A stretch of 64,000 nucleotides of DNA from Plasmodium coatneyi (Eukaryota > Apicomplexa > Aconoidasida > Haemosporida > Plasmodiidae). The stretch's first letter is position 1; the number at the start of each line of letters is the position of its first letter. Made by a program: the position numbers and the translations under genes. Below, piece after piece: positions 44,101 through 54,924 of the stretch. The stretch spans positions 3,720,001-3,784,000 of the forward strand of contig NC_033567.1 in the NCBI RefSeq assembly GCF_001680005.1. Reading direction: 5' to 3'. Under the pieces are notes generated by a model. That model saw only the letters and a list, made by a program, of their open reading frames with translations, was not told the DNA's origin and ran no database searches.

Positions 44101-44378
44101 CCAATGTGTAACGTCCCCGTGACGTTGGGTGGGGGCAACACGATAACGAATTTGTCACTTCGCCCCTTCTCTGCTAGCAATTCCTTTTTCGGCTTAAAAT
44201 AATCATTCTGCTCCCAAAAGGAATACCACTTGGACTCCACCTCCTTCGGGTCATAAGCATCCTTCATGCTTTTCAAATTTTCCTTTATGTTTTTTCCTTC
44301 CATTTTGTTCAACGTGCAGTTTATGTATCTTCTGGGGTGGTGGTACGCAGCTATCCGTTTGGGGAATCGTACGTTCAT
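41166..44378 (-). CDS. ValRS: Valyl-tRNA synthetase (1070 residues)
   Basis: This class I aminoacyl-tRNA synthetase charges tRNA-Val. The signature PPPNVTGTLHIGHT (HIGH at residues 91-94) and KMSKSKGNVVDPLD (KMSKS at 617-621) are intact. Between them lies the editing (CP1) insertion with TTRIETMLGDVAVAVHP and GTGAVKITPAHDKNDFE. The anticodon-binding region follows, then the C-terminal coiled-coil arm typical of ValRS (LDSYLKKTNDPNYAQKVPEQ near the end). I used the ATG at 44378. Upstream the frame is open only through non-ATG codons and a poly-Phe stretch. A second ATG 25 codons further in (MEGKN) would remove a short basic leader, MNVRFPKRIAAYHHPRRY. That leader could be an organelle signal, but it lacks a signal peptide, so cytosolic action is more likely. 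Confidence 0.95.
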   Translation of the reverse strand: MNVRFPKRIAAYHHPRRYINCTLNKMEGKNIKENLKSMKDAYDPKEVESKWYSFWEQNDYFKPKKELLAEKGRSDKFVIVLPPPNVTGTLHIGHTLTIAIQDALVRYKRMKNLLTLYIPGTDHAGIATQTVVEKMLFKKEQKIRQDYGREEFVKKIYEWKDLHGNKINNQIRRIGASVDWSREYFTMNEKLSAAVKEAFIKFYESGLIYRDNRLVAWCPHLKTALSDIEVNLEEIKKPTKIKIPSFHHLVEVGVLYKFFYQIKDSEEKIEVATTRIETMLGDVAVAVHPNDKRYAHLVGKEIIHPFIPERKVIIIADSYVDMEYGTGAVKITPAHDKNDFEMMKRHNLKAINIFTRDGHINKNGGKLFEGLHRFECRFKIQEELKKLNLLSDKIPNAMSLPLCSRTNDIIEYMLIPQWYVNCSELGKQAINCVKEKQLTIMPAQHVNTWFYWLENVRDWCISRQLWWGHRIPAYRIVKKGDSSSATEGNVDKSNQSEEVDPTSQEGEEKWVVGRSLEECMEKAKNMVSPNEQFELVQDEDVLDTWFSSALVPFSSLGWPEKTDDLEQFFPNSILETGQDILFFWVARMVMVSLHLMKKLPFNTIYLHAMIRDSKGEKMSKSKGNVVDPLDIIDGISLQGLNQKLYEGNLPEKEIKRALELQKKEFPKGIPECGTDALRFGLLTYLKQGRNVNLDINRIIGYRHFCNKLWNAVKFFLKTLPDNYDNCNVLLSQPDYVHSLQWEDKWILHRLNVYIKSANESFDTYNFSEAAFSAYNFWLYDLCDVYLELIKARLNVESPEPVKKEEAPSEVKREDATAGENHVQNNNAMSQGNHLTASTALHASKTLHACLDYGLRLMHPISPFITEELYHKISAEGYKFGSISVAPYPEYVPSWNDEKINSEMNKFMSIVKQFRSFISNLEIPPKTKLNCFIAAKNQEDECFILKVKNKIQTLAKLANLTVIKYNVEELSDDQIGEIKKCLKDIVANQFIIYVQSTEEYLKPLLTNMQNKNKKLQSSLDSYLKKTNDPNYAQKVPEQVRNLYAEKIEELNAQILAVSNIISEINECLKNA

Positions 44379-45826
44379 GCGAGGGGCGTGCAGGGAAGTC
44401 CCAAGGGAATTCTTAAAAATGGGCCACAAAAAAAAAAAGAAAAAAAATGCCACGCAAATTTAGCAAAACGATTGTGCTGTTGTTGCTGACGGTGATGGTG
44501 GTGTTTGTGATGATGTGGATGATGTCGATGGCGGGGACCTCATTTAATCTTCACTGCCATTTCGCACAAACGGGTTACTACGCCTTCCCTTTCGAGGGTG
44601 AATACCTCCTACTTGCAACACCAGCGGGAGGATAAATTTTCACAGCTCCTTCTACAGTGTATCAAACATAGGTAGTGTTATACTTTTGCCTTCAGGGGTT
44701 CAAACTTTTTGCTCATTCAAGCGCCTCATGGGAAAAAGCATGTATTTCTAGTAACCTTTTCGAGGAGTTCCTTCCGAAGGGTGATCAACTGGGGAATGTT
44801 GTTCCGGGTCATCGAAACATGCAAAATTGTTGCTTTTTTTTGGTTTTAAAAAATGTGGGACAACTTTCATTCCGGCGCAGAGGGCATACTAAAATGAGGA
44901 GGAAAAATGGCCAAGTAAAATCGGGATATTGCAACGGTGAAGAGGAAGCCCATAACGCCACCCAATTGATGGCGACACTTATGCAGCACCCCACCTTCTT
45001 CGAATTTAACATGGGGAATTTTTTTATCCGTCCTTATTTGCTCGCAGATCCGCGCAGCTATCGCTGATTATCCGTTCGGTAGAAAAAAGGATTTCCACCA
45101 ATTTATCTTCCCCCGCAGAGCTTCATTTTTTGCGTGAGTTATTGTACATATAAAAGGGCGGCAAAATTTTCGCTCATCGTGCTGCAATTATGAACAGCCT
45201 TTTGTTGTCGAATCGGGCGATGTGGGGGAACAGTAATAGATCGGACGAGGAAGCAGAAACAATGCCCCCCGGGGAATTTAAAAAGAAGGAAAAATACACC
45301 GTTGTACCCGTTTTGCGGTTTGGGGATGTGCTACTCACATTTGCAATCGCGCAACTTACACTCATATGCGTTCCTTCATGTGTACAATGGGAAAAAAAAA
45401 AAAAAAAAAAAAAAAAATGGGCATGGATTGCAGCCACACCGGTGAAGTATTCCCGTAACTTGCTTTTCCTAAGGCGAGCTCGTATATACCGCCGTGGACA
45501 GCGGTAGCCTCCCTCAGGGTGGGCTCTTCTTCCAACTTTGGTCATTTCCACATGGGATCACAACACAATTTGTGCTTGTACAGTCAGCATTAGGATTGTG
45601 CACACAAACATCACCAGAAATGAATCTTTTATATAAATTTTTTTTTCTTTCATAATGGGCATGCCCGTCTGCACACTGTTGTTCCAATTTCGGGTCTAAC
45701 CGCCCTTGCCGCTACGTTGGAAAGTGTCCCCAAGGGATAGGTAGACCCGGTCAGCATATGTAAATATGTAAACGTCCACCAACACTTTCTACACCCCCCG
45801 AAAGAACTGATTAGAGACCCCTTTCT
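44379..45826. other. Intergenic region upstream of valyl-tRNA synthetase
   Basis: No gene is called. A short plus-strand frame (44448-44635) has an ATG and a hydrophobic run (IVLLLLTVMVVFVMMWMM), but it overlaps the ValRS 5' region head to head and has no other support. A poly-A run lies at 45391-45416. Frames at 44675-45067 and 45190-45507 look like noise. Confidence 0.55.
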
Positions 45827-48800
45827 CTACATATACTCGTCAACGAAGTGAGTGGCACTTTGTGAGTTGCTCCAAAACTGAAACGAATCGGAGGTGCCCC
45901 CCGTGTGGAACAGATCACTACGCATTCCCACATCTAAAGGGCACTCATTCCGCAACGTTTCATACGTAGAGGGATCTCCCATTATTGGAATGTTCCCAGC
46001 ATGAAGTTGCTTGTCCCCCCTAATTGTTATCCCTGCAGTGTGGCCCAAATCTCCCATTGATGCCGTGCCAGTGGAGTTCCAATTTTGGTGAATAAGTTTT
46101 CTTCTATCATGCAGAAAATTTGTATTAAAAAAGTGGCAGGTGTTCTGGAGCTGGGTGGAATTCTCCACGTTGATCTCATTTGGCATTGCTTGGTCATCCC
46201 CCATGGTTCCACTTGCGGGTCCTACTACCATGTTAGGAAATCTATCCTCCGTTGAGTAGGCAAACTGAATTTTACTTAGCGAGTTACACGTACTAGGCAC
46301 GCTGACGTGATTAGAAGCTCCTGTATAACCTACACCATTGGTGTTACTCATCTGGGGGGTTGAAGAAAACCTGTCTTTATGCGTATTTGCCAAGTCTGTT
46401 CTTCCGACGTTACTGCTACTACTTGGGTAACTTCCATCATGAGTAGTTCCAATGTGATTTCCCCTTAATCTTCGAAGGAGTGCTTCATTGGATCCGTTTA
46501 AGTGTTCACTAGGAAGGCTGTTCCTTGAAACTGCACAATGTAGCCGGTTGGGGGTTCTTTTTTTGTCTGCCACTTGGGATCCTACTGTGGGGAGGTAGTT
46601 CTGCTGTTCATCTATACGGTAGCATGTTTGATTTTTCTTCTTACATTTCGGATTTTGGAGACAGTCTCTTCCTGTAATGCCCGCTTTATCATCATGTGAG
46701 CAACTGGATTTATGAGAAACGCTTTTGCGGATGGTGGAAGGTGCCTCTAACATGGGACCCCCCGGTTGAATCACACCTCTTTCGAATTTCGTCCTAACTG
46801 CGTTACTTGTGTCCATCCCCCCATTGTCACCTTCCTTTGCATGACTATTATTATCCTTTTTCTTCTTCCCGGAAGGTGAAAAATTTTTACTACTCAGTAG
46901 GTACCTGCTCCTCAATTCTTTTAGTGCCTTCATGGTAATCTTGACGCCGCTCCTTTTCAGCATATCAATCCATTCCCTTTTATACCCATTCCGTTCGCAT
47001 GCCAGAAGGCAATATTTTTCCGCCACATTCCATATTCCTAAAATATGTGCAGCTCTGTAGAGGTCCTTTATTTTCATGTCTCCGAAGGTAGATCTAGAAG
47101 TAGGGAACAACCCATTGGATGATAAAATTTCGTCACACCTTTTCACATCTGTCATTCTTTTTTGGTGTAGCGCTTTTCTCAATATGGCTCTTCCATAGGT
47201 TCCTATCGGGATGTCAAACCCTGGGAACCACTCGATCAGATAGCTGTTCTGTGACTTCTTCGTGAAGATTTCTTTGGTAATTTTATTCACAGGTTCAGGA
47301 GGTGTATAACTCAAGCGGTTGGGCAGTTCGTCATCACAGTGGCCATTATCCAGGGGAGGGACTACTTCACAGTTGTTCCCATTTGGGAAGGAACATTCAA
47401 AATGTTGGACGTGCTGAGAGGTAGGTAGATTCTTCCTCCCAATAGGAGCAATCACATCCTTGGTGTCTCTTTTCTCATTTGTGTAGAAAAGATCGATGGG
47501 GAAATTTGTCCTACTGGATAAATTTCCCTTGTCAAGGTCTCTCTTTAAATGGTAATCACTTCTGTTAATCGTTTCGACTTTTTTATGACCAGTACCACTC
47601 CGGCTGTTTTTTCCGAATTTTAATTTCCCCACTTGGTTGTAACTTCCCCCCTTTTGGTCGCCCCCAGTTCCTCCTTCCACACGGTGCGTCTTCTTATTTA
47701 CTTGTTCCAAATCGGCTACACCGTAACAGCAACGTTCTTTGTAATCACACGGAGGGGAGTCATCCTGGCAGATCTTTCCCAATTGAGATTTCCCATTTAA
47801 ATCTCCAACCGATATGGCGACTCCGTTTAGGCTTCCACCCCTTTCACTGTTCGGTAAGCGTCCTACATTGTAATTACCCCCATGTTCTAGATTGCCAATT
47901 AGAGGTGGATCCCCTAAATGTGTTTCCTTATACGGGGCGAAGTTTTGTTCAGTCGCTTTCGAAGGTTCGCCATTGGGACATACCGAATGGGTGAAGGAAT
48001 CCCATTTGAGATGGTTACCCCAAACGGGTTCACATTTAATGTTCCTTTTATCCGTACTGTTTAAGTGGTTTATCTGTTGGTTATCCGTTGTAGCAGTGGT
48101 GCTGTTCTTCTCGGATTCGTTTTGTCCCTTTTTGGATCTCTTATTCTGAGTCGAATTGTTTCGACTGGCAAGGTTATAATTGTCCACCTTTTCATCACTG
48201 GCACAACTTGGAATTTTAAATTTTCCTTCCCTATGCAGTGAGTCGTTCGTGTAGAGACAGTCCACTTTTGGGTTGTCCTGTTTGTTGTGCGAGTCCTCCT
48301 GTTCATTTGTACACGTGAACGGTGTGTTCATTTTGTGGCCGTTTTGCGTTATGGCCTTTATGTGCGGAATGGGAAGTTCCTCAGGTTTTGAGTCCTCACT
48401 AGTTGGAAGGAACCCACTAGGGGGTGCACACCTGGTTAGTAGATGCTCATATAAAGAGTTATCATTCACTGGTTGTGCAATTCCATTCTGCTTTCCCCAA
48501 GTAGTTGTTTCTTCCGTATTTGTAATTGGCTTCTCCTTTTTGTCGGCTAACCTTTTCGTGTAAATACTCTTCACCATTGTCTTGTTCTCATTACCGTTAG
48601 TGTACATTTCGTTTGATCCATTTTCCAATTGGGGATCTTTTTTCACAATGGTGGTGGGTAGAAGATCACTATTAAGAGGGTTCTCATCATATGAGTGGCT
48701 CGTTTTCAGTGCCTCTGTGTTTCGTTCTCCTCCTCTTGCACTGTCAACACGGTCACGGTTAGAAGACAACCTGGTGGAGGACTCCCCACTGGAAGCGACA

Positions 48801-51409
48801 AGGGATTGTTCATTTTTACTCCTCATGCTGCCATATTTGTTTGCATCAACTAAGGACACAACATTCACGGATAAATTTTTTCTACTTCTTAAAATGGATG
48901 TTTCGTTTATACAGGATGTAGTGTAACTTCTCTTCTGAATATTTCCGCTACTGCGTATTATGCGTCTTTCCAGAGGGGTACTACTCAATGTGCATGTCGA
49001 GTCAGTAGTAAGGGAAAAGTTTCTAAGGGGTTGTTTCTCGCCCTTTGCAAATCCACAACCGATGTGTATCCCCCCCTTCAGGGTTAGAACGTCTTCCACA
49101 TTCTTTAGTGAACCTTTTCCACATTGGTGATAATTTGTATTTGTTCCCTTGCGTATTGCTTTTTTCTTTTTTTCCTCCCAAAAGGGCCTCCTTTTGCTCC
49201 AGTAGACTTTCGGTTTAAGTGCAAGTTTTTGTTTGTTCTCCAACTGAGGTATCTCGAAAATGATGGGATTTGTTCTTCCATTCATTTTTCCATTTTTAAG
49301 TGAATGCTCTGCCTGATCGAAGGGGTCACTTGGTATTCTTTCCCCCAGTGTGCCTGTTCCCTCATGGGGGGTATTCTCCATTTTGCTTTCTTCTTCATTT
49401 AGTGACATCTTGATGACTGATTCAAGCGGGTCGTAATTACATTGCGAATGAATTATAGTTACATTACTTCGTTCCGGGTTCTGTACACACACACCATGGG
49501 GGAACCCCCCACTTTTATCACCTAAGTTGCTACTACGTCCACATTGGTTATCGCAGGACACGCCGCATAACCGTTCGTTATGGTACATATTCAATTTGTC
49601 TTCCTCTACCTGTGCATGTTTAAAATGCAGATTTGGAACCTTTTCACTCAACTTGGATTTGTAACAAATGCCCCCTTGTTCGGATTCTCCCATGGGTAGA
49701 GGTTGTACCATGTTCTTCACAAAAAAGTGTGTCCCCACATCTTGGGCGTCATTCGTGTGATCATTATTTCCTTCTTCGTATATTTTGTTCATTTGCTCCG
49801 ATGAGACAGAACCGTCTTTACGCTCGTCATTACAAATGTCATCATCAATGGGGTTAGGCTCAGACTTGGATGCGCTCGTGCACGTGGTGCTGCATGTTGT
49901 GTAAAGCTTATTCTCATTCTCGCTCCCATTTTTTACTTTTCCATAAGGGGTGTCATTACCACTAGAGTGATCCATTTGGGATGAGTTCATCCCATTGGGG
50001 GTTCCCCCTTCTGTACAATACCATCCACAGCTTTTTTGCAAATTGCTAAAACTCAGATCGGTATCGCTGCAGGAACAGCATTTCGCAGTCCCTTCTTCTG
50101 CATCAGCACAATTTGGTTTCTCCATCCATATCTTGTTGTTCTCTCCGCGTTCGTGAGTGAATCCATTTTGGTAATCCAAAAGTGAGTGATATTTGTTGAG
50201 GCACTTGTATTTGACCCTACCCAAATTGACAAAGAGTTGGCCATTGCCATTTTGTGTGGCGTTATTTCTTTCGAGGTCTGTCTGCACATGTTTAGGGGAA
50301 TGAAGTGTGTAAACTTTGGCTTCAATTTGATCTCCCTCATGTTTATCATCAGTTTTTCCTCCTATGGAGCTTCCACGTGGGCAGAGTACCTTTATCGCTT
50401 TTTTCTTTGCGTAGGGGTTACTCCTCCAACGGCTTTTTTTTGAAAATCCGGATTCATTTTTGCGCTTGTCCCTCAGCCTTTTTCTCATCAGTTTGTAAAG
50501 CTCCATATCGTCATAGGACACAATTTGAACCCTTTTATCATGTATAACAAACTGTGCATTCCTGTAAACACCTTCCGACTTTGTTGATTTGTCATCTCGG
50601 TATTCTTCCAACTTGTCAGTTTGTCTTTTTCGCAAAAGGAAAAGTCCGTTAGCCCCTTTCTCATCATCTCGGGAGAAAAGAATGTCTAAGCAGGTGTTCT
50701 CACAATTGCTGAAATGTAGGTTTATCCTTTTTAAGAATTTCCCCTTTTCGTCACTTGACATTTGGGGATCCCAGTGCTGAATTTTTTTTTTGGGGGGAAT
50801 CTTTCTAAACGATTGTTTCTTTCCATCATTGCGGTTTGGTTTAACAACATTTCCTCTGTTTTGGGAATTTTTTCCTGTCCTTGTATTCTCCCCCCTTATG
50901 TTGAAATATTTGCGGAGGACACTTTTAGACTTAATGGGAAAGCCATTTTCGCCCCTTCTCCTTCTGTTCCGAAACTGAGCGAACCCTTCCCTGGGTCGAG
51001 TCCCCAACTTACGTATGTACTTCTCAACGGAGTCTAGATGACTTTTTATAATTCTTTTAAAAAAAGCATTTTTGCCATATCGGTTTTTCTCTCCTTTGGC
51101 AAAATATTCCCTTTTATTTTTTTTTAAATTGGATAATTTGCAAATTGGGGTAAGTACAGGAAAATTTGTAAACTTATCGAATGAGTCAAAGTGGTATTTT
51201 GCACCAAAATACATTTGATCCTCATTCGCAAAAAAGTTGTTCATATATTCACAATAGTCATTACTCAGAAAAGAGTTGTTATTGTCGTGGTGAAAAAATT
51301 TACAAAACTGTTCCATTTCGTTTTTTATATTTCCATTGTTTATCATGTGTGTATATCCTTCATCATCAATTTTTTGATGTGTCTTTTTGCTGGGAAAACC
51401 TTTTTCCAT
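45827..51409 (-). CDS. Conserved Plasmodium protein of unknown function (1860 residues)
   Basis: A single uninterrupted frame from a clear ATG. Most of the protein is Asn, Ser, Lys and Gly-rich, hydrophilic and probably disordered. One segment stands out as folded, at about residues 1372-1508. It contains SYLIEWFPGFDIPIGTYGRA, then IKDLYRAAHILGIWNVAEKY and a run of amphipathic helices ending LRSRYLLSS, with conserved-looking aromatic and Cys positions. Basic clusters are frequent in the first third (KNKREYF, RRRRGEN, KKSRWR). No signal peptide or membrane segment is visible. The mix of basic clusters, a small globular island and long disordered regions would suit a nuclear or regulatory protein, but I do not recognise a named domain. 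It points toward valyl-tRNA synthetase, separated by about 1.4 kb. Confidence 0.8.
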   Translation of the reverse strand: MEKGFPSKKTHQKIDDEGYTHMINNGNIKNEMEQFCKFFHHDNNNSFLSNDYCEYMNNFFANEDQMYFGAKYHFDSFDKFTNFPVLTPICKLSNLKKNKREYFAKGEKNRYGKNAFFKRIIKSHLDSVEKYIRKLGTRPREGFAQFRNRRRRGENGFPIKSKSVLRKYFNIRGENTRTGKNSQNRGNVVKPNRNDGKKQSFRKIPPKKKIQHWDPQMSSDEKGKFLKRINLHFSNCENTCLDILFSRDDEKGANGLFLLRKRQTDKLEEYRDDKSTKSEGVYRNAQFVIHDKRVQIVSYDDMELYKLMRKRLRDKRKNESGFSKKSRWRSNPYAKKKAIKVLCPRGSSIGGKTDDKHEGDQIEAKVYTLHSPKHVQTDLERNNATQNGNGQLFVNLGRVKYKCLNKYHSLLDYQNGFTHERGENNKIWMEKPNCADAEEGTAKCCSCSDTDLSFSNLQKSCGWYCTEGGTPNGMNSSQMDHSSGNDTPYGKVKNGSENENKLYTTCSTTCTSASKSEPNPIDDDICNDERKDGSVSSEQMNKIYEEGNNDHTNDAQDVGTHFFVKNMVQPLPMGESEQGGICYKSKLSEKVPNLHFKHAQVEEDKLNMYHNERLCGVSCDNQCGRSSNLGDKSGGFPHGVCVQNPERSNVTIIHSQCNYDPLESVIKMSLNEEESKMENTPHEGTGTLGERIPSDPFDQAEHSLKNGKMNGRTNPIIFEIPQLENKQKLALKPKVYWSKRRPFWEEKKKKAIRKGTNTNYHQCGKGSLKNVEDVLTLKGGIHIGCGFAKGEKQPLRNFSLTTDSTCTLSSTPLERRIIRSSGNIQKRSYTTSCINETSILRSRKNLSVNVVSLVDANKYGSMRSKNEQSLVASSGESSTRLSSNRDRVDSARGGERNTEALKTSHSYDENPLNSDLLPTTIVKKDPQLENGSNEMYTNGNENKTMVKSIYTKRLADKKEKPITNTEETTTWGKQNGIAQPVNDNSLYEHLLTRCAPPSGFLPTSEDSKPEELPIPHIKAITQNGHKMNTPFTCTNEQEDSHNKQDNPKVDCLYTNDSLHREGKFKIPSCASDEKVDNYNLASRNNSTQNKRSKKGQNESEKNSTTATTDNQQINHLNSTDKRNIKCEPVWGNHLKWDSFTHSVCPNGEPSKATEQNFAPYKETHLGDPPLIGNLEHGGNYNVGRLPNSERGGSLNGVAISVGDLNGKSQLGKICQDDSPPCDYKERCCYGVADLEQVNKKTHRVEGGTGGDQKGGSYNQVGKLKFGKNSRSGTGHKKVETINRSDYHLKRDLDKGNLSSRTNFPIDLFYTNEKRDTKDVIAPIGRKNLPTSQHVQHFECSFPNGNNCEVVPPLDNGHCDDELPNRLSYTPPEPVNKITKEIFTKKSQNSYLIEWFPGFDIPIGTYGRAILRKALHQKRMTDVKRCDEILSSNGLFPTSRSTFGDMKIKDLYRAAHILGIWNVAEKYCLLACERNGYKREWIDMLKRSGVKITMKALKELRSRYLLSSKNFSPSGKKKKDNNSHAKEGDNGGMDTSNAVRTKFERGVIQPGGPMLEAPSTIRKSVSHKSSCSHDDKAGITGRDCLQNPKCKKKNQTCYRIDEQQNYLPTVGSQVADKKRTPNRLHCAVSRNSLPSEHLNGSNEALLRRLRGNHIGTTHDGSYPSSSSNVGRTDLANTHKDRFSSTPQMSNTNGVGYTGASNHVSVPSTCNSLSKIQFAYSTEDRFPNMVVGPASGTMGDDQAMPNEINVENSTQLQNTCHFFNTNFLHDRRKLIHQNWNSTGTASMGDLGHTAGITIRGDKQLHAGNIPIMGDPSTYETLRNECPLDVGMRSDLFHTGGTSDSFQFWSNSQSATHFVDEYM

Positions 51410-51881
51410 TTAATACATTTCGGGTTTGTACTTTATGGCCATTTTTAAATTGGACCGACCTTGGTTTTACTGCCTCCACACAATTTGATCGTTTTTTTTG
51501 TCACAATGTTTAGAGCAATATGTATCAGGAGAGAATACCTCACATGAGGAAGAGGACGTTATTTGAGTAGAACGATGTCTGCCTGTGTTTAATCCTTTTG
51601 GCTTTGCTTTAAGGCCATAACAGTGGATATAAAATCCTGCATGAACATTCATGCGGCCAACATGCAAGTATGTTGCTTCTCACACTTCTTAATTATCTTT
51701 CACATGAAAGTAAAAAAGAAGTAAGGCAGTTAAAAAAAATATATATATATTTAAATAATACTATTTTACTTTTTAAATGTTTATAATTTCCATCAACATT
51801 GTGGAATTATAACATGTACACATTATTTGATTTCTCAAACATGGCAAATCATAGAATATTTTTACCTGAACAGTGCAGGCA

Positions 51882-51912
<31 letters not shown>

Positions 51913-52652
51913 AAGACGCATGTGACATAATTTGTAATTGTTTTGTTTAAAACTAGTTCTACAGAAATGTAATTTGGGGAAATTTTCAAAAGTGAATTTT
52001 TTCAATTTCGAGAAATACCTTCAAAGGGAAGGGTATGCCATGCCAGTGGCTTGAGCATCGAACATTTTTCTTTCTCACCATGGATATGCGTACAAGGATA
52101 TTTATTTTTACATTTACATATATATGTAAATATATATGCAATGTACGTGTTCCACACTAAACGCATTTCAGTGTACATACACGAACGAACGGATGAGTGA
52201 AGCTACAAAAATGGTGAAGCACAATGAGAACACATTTTGCAGGATGGACATCACCGTTACACGGGTGGATTGTGTACACCTCATCGGAATTTCCACAACT
52301 TAAAATTTTGTGGAAACGTGCTCATGTGATCATGTTCCATTTATATGTGTGAGAAAAATTGTTTGCCTCCCAAAAATGAGCGAACGTATCCCTTTATGTT
52401 TTACCCCTAAGCATAATCTTCTTTTTTTTTTTTTTTTTTTTTTCTTTCCCTAATGAACAAATATTGTCTTTCCTGTGTTTGCAATGTTTGCCCTTTGTTT
52501 ACTGGTGTAATTAGCTACCACCGGTCATTTTATTCAGCTCAGTTACATTCCGTTTCGAACCCTTTTATTTATTTTACCTTTGGCCACTTTTGTGTTTATC
52601 ATCCGTCTGCCCTTCCCCCACTTGCCTACCAGCTTTTACGGTTTCCAAAAAA
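51410..52652. other. Divergent promoter region between the 1860-residue gene and the small secreted protein
   Basis: The two flanking genes diverge from here. A poly-A run (about 51882-51908) and a poly-T run (about 52420-52443) are present. No coding region is supported. Confidence 0.6.
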
Positions 52653-53713
52653 ATGAATAAAGCGCAGTTCCTTTTTCTACTTTCGGTCATTTCGCTACTC
52701 TGGAAAGGTGCAGACATAAAATGCTCAGCCCCCACTGGGGCTGCTCCTAAAGGCCCCAGTTTCGCCCAAACGAAGGTACAAAACGCACTTTGCTAGTTTG
52801 TCACATTTTGTAATTATCTATGGTTTTCCTCACGTAACGGTTGCCGCTTTTTGTGAACAGTTTTTTACTTTTCCATATGTCATTTTTCGTGGGAAAAACA
52901 TTCATTTTGACTATTTTTCCACTTCTGCTCAAAATGTAGAAGGCAGTGGCAGAACAAAATAAGGCATTTTTTCATGATGTAAAAGTGGCGCTTGTGGATT
53001 GTTCGACCAATATATTGGGCTTATTCATTGCGCTATTTCCCCCTTCTATAAATGCCTTTCCCCCCGTTAGGCCCAAAGCGCGGAAAAAAACATGCCCGAT
53101 TTGTTCAGCTTATTTTCCGCAAAACCGAAATCAGCGCAGCCAATGTTTAACTTTTTCTTGGAGGAAAATCGAAATGTAAAAAAAAGGAACCACTGCTATA
53201 CACGTGACCTATTCTGCATGAAAATTTAGCATATTCTTAGAGATAATTTTTGAAGAAAATTGAGAGCTAGCAGTTGCACATATGTGCGTGGAAATAATCT
53301 ACTGTTCTTTGAGTGTGTTCCCCTTTCGCTGGCTCTTTGTTAACTTTTTTTTTTTTTTTTTTTTTTTTTGCTTTTTCAGTTATGGCTACATCGTACGAAG
53401 AACAATGAAGGTATGATCAACATGGCACATTTTTGAAAATTCTCAAAGTTAACAAATGTTGTGGCGTTACACTTCACTCGGTTGCGTATGTCCACACGAA
53501 AGAATAAAAAATTACATCCGCATGTGCACATCACACCCGCGGTGATATATGACCACATGCACCTTTTCAGCGAACAGAAATACGCGAAGACGCTTTTCAG
53601 ACTTTCAAGAACTCAGACAGAATGACTTATCGCGCTTTCACGAATTGATGAGCATCCAGAATGAGCAAATGAATATGCTGAAAAATGCCATACTGTCAAT
53701 GGAGGAGGTTTAA
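52653..53713 (+). CDS. Small secreted protein, five exons (146 residues)
   Basis: Exons 52653-52775, 52940-52978, 53071-53175, 53380-53410 and 53571-53713 join with matching phases and GT/AG borders and give one frame ending TAA. The start MNKAQFLFLLSVISLLWKG is a signal peptide. The mature part has a short Ala/Pro/Gly-rich segment, a middle with MPDLFSLFSAKPKSAQPMF, and an amphipathic C-terminal helix (FSDFQELRQNDLSRFHELM, then QNEQMNMLKNAI). There is one Cys just after the signal peptide and no membrane anchor. I do not recognise the family. Secretion into the parasitophorous vacuole, an apical organelle or the ookinete surface are all possible. The alternative of reading through the third exon region gives low-complexity sequence and ignores good splice sites, so I prefer this model. 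Confidence 0.7.
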
Positions 53714-54924
53714 AAAGTTTCCAAATATGCGAACCAGTTGTCAGCATACAAATGGCATTTCTCCATTTAGGCGTTTTTTTTTTTGTGTATAAATATTTCC
53801 TTTCGCCTGTCCATCTGTCCGTTGCGTTTTCTTTTTACAAATTTTTTTCCTCATTTTTCGTTAAGAACTTGTTAAGCAACGGTTAAGCTTGCCTTAGTTT
53901 GTATGTCCCTTTGGGGATAACGCTGCCTTTAAAACGAAGTGCCTTAATTTGCTACGCAAGTACGGGCGTCATCGCGCAGGGGCGCACACGCATATGAATT
54001 CATATAAGTAGTACATTTTTCTTTTTCCCGCCCACATTTTACACCTTCCCTTTTTCTGTTTTTTCGTGAAGTTATTCTTACGACCAGACAGCCGGTATAT
54101 AGAATTATTTAACTGTTTCTTCCGTCGTTTCCGTGGGGTAGGCTCGTCTAAAGGCGGACCTTACAACATGGTAAAAGGCAACATATGACTTTTTTTAAAT
54201 AATTATCAATGTTTACGGTATCTGTACGGGGGGTTGTTGCCCCTTTTTTAGAAAAAAAGAAAAACAAATGCAAATATAAAATGGAACAAAATTTGATCAA
54301 ATGAACATATATTCAGTTCATTCATTCGTGGCACAAATAGCTTACCCAGGCGCGCAACTAACGTGGGAAAAGAAATGGCACAAAAAAGAGAAAAAAAAAA
54401 AATAAAATAAAATAACGCAGAGTATGACAACATACAGGAATGAGATCATAAAAATGTTATATGCCTACTCCTACCTCTTTTACGACGTTTACATAATTTT
54501 TCCCCGCATGTGACACGTCCGAGGGGCAAGGAATTGAATCGGATAAAAAGCGTTCTTTTAAAAGTGTAAAAAATAAATATGCTTAGCAAACTAAGCAGCG
54601 AGTAAAAACGTGATTCCCTCTTTTTTTTTTTTTTTTTTTTTCCGTCATATAATAAAGTCCCCCTTTTGCATGACTAACTATTTATGAGGACTTGCTCGAA
54701 GCAAGGCTAAGCGATCCACAACAAGGTTGACACTATTTTCAATTCTTGTACATTTCTCTTTTTCATGCCAATGTAAAGGCGAATGCGAAAAGGATGCATT
54801 TTCGCTGAGGCATAAAAAGCAGAGCCATGCAACGTAGAACTCGCAAAACAAAACAAGGCGAAATAACGCCCTGTTAGAAAGCGAGGACCAAGTGTTAGCG
54901 GAACAGAAACTGTATCGAAGAACC
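53714..54924. other. Intergenic region upstream of SF3B2
   Basis: T-rich tracts occur at about 53788 and 54619-54640. A 29-codon ATG frame at 54424-54513 has no context and is not called. The region probably holds the 3' UTR of the secreted-protein gene and the SF3B2 promoter. Confidence 0.55.

Noticed and set aside
44448..44635. Plus-strand 62-codon frame with a hydrophobic run after MPRKFSK
   Set aside because: It overlaps the 5' end region of valyl-tRNA synthetase head to head, and its Val/Leu/Met run arises from GTGATG-type sequence. A real small membrane protein is not excluded.
54424..54513. 29-codon ATG frame beginning MTTYRNEIIKMLYAY
   Set aside because: Too short, no splice donor that leads to a downstream exon, and no neighbour context.
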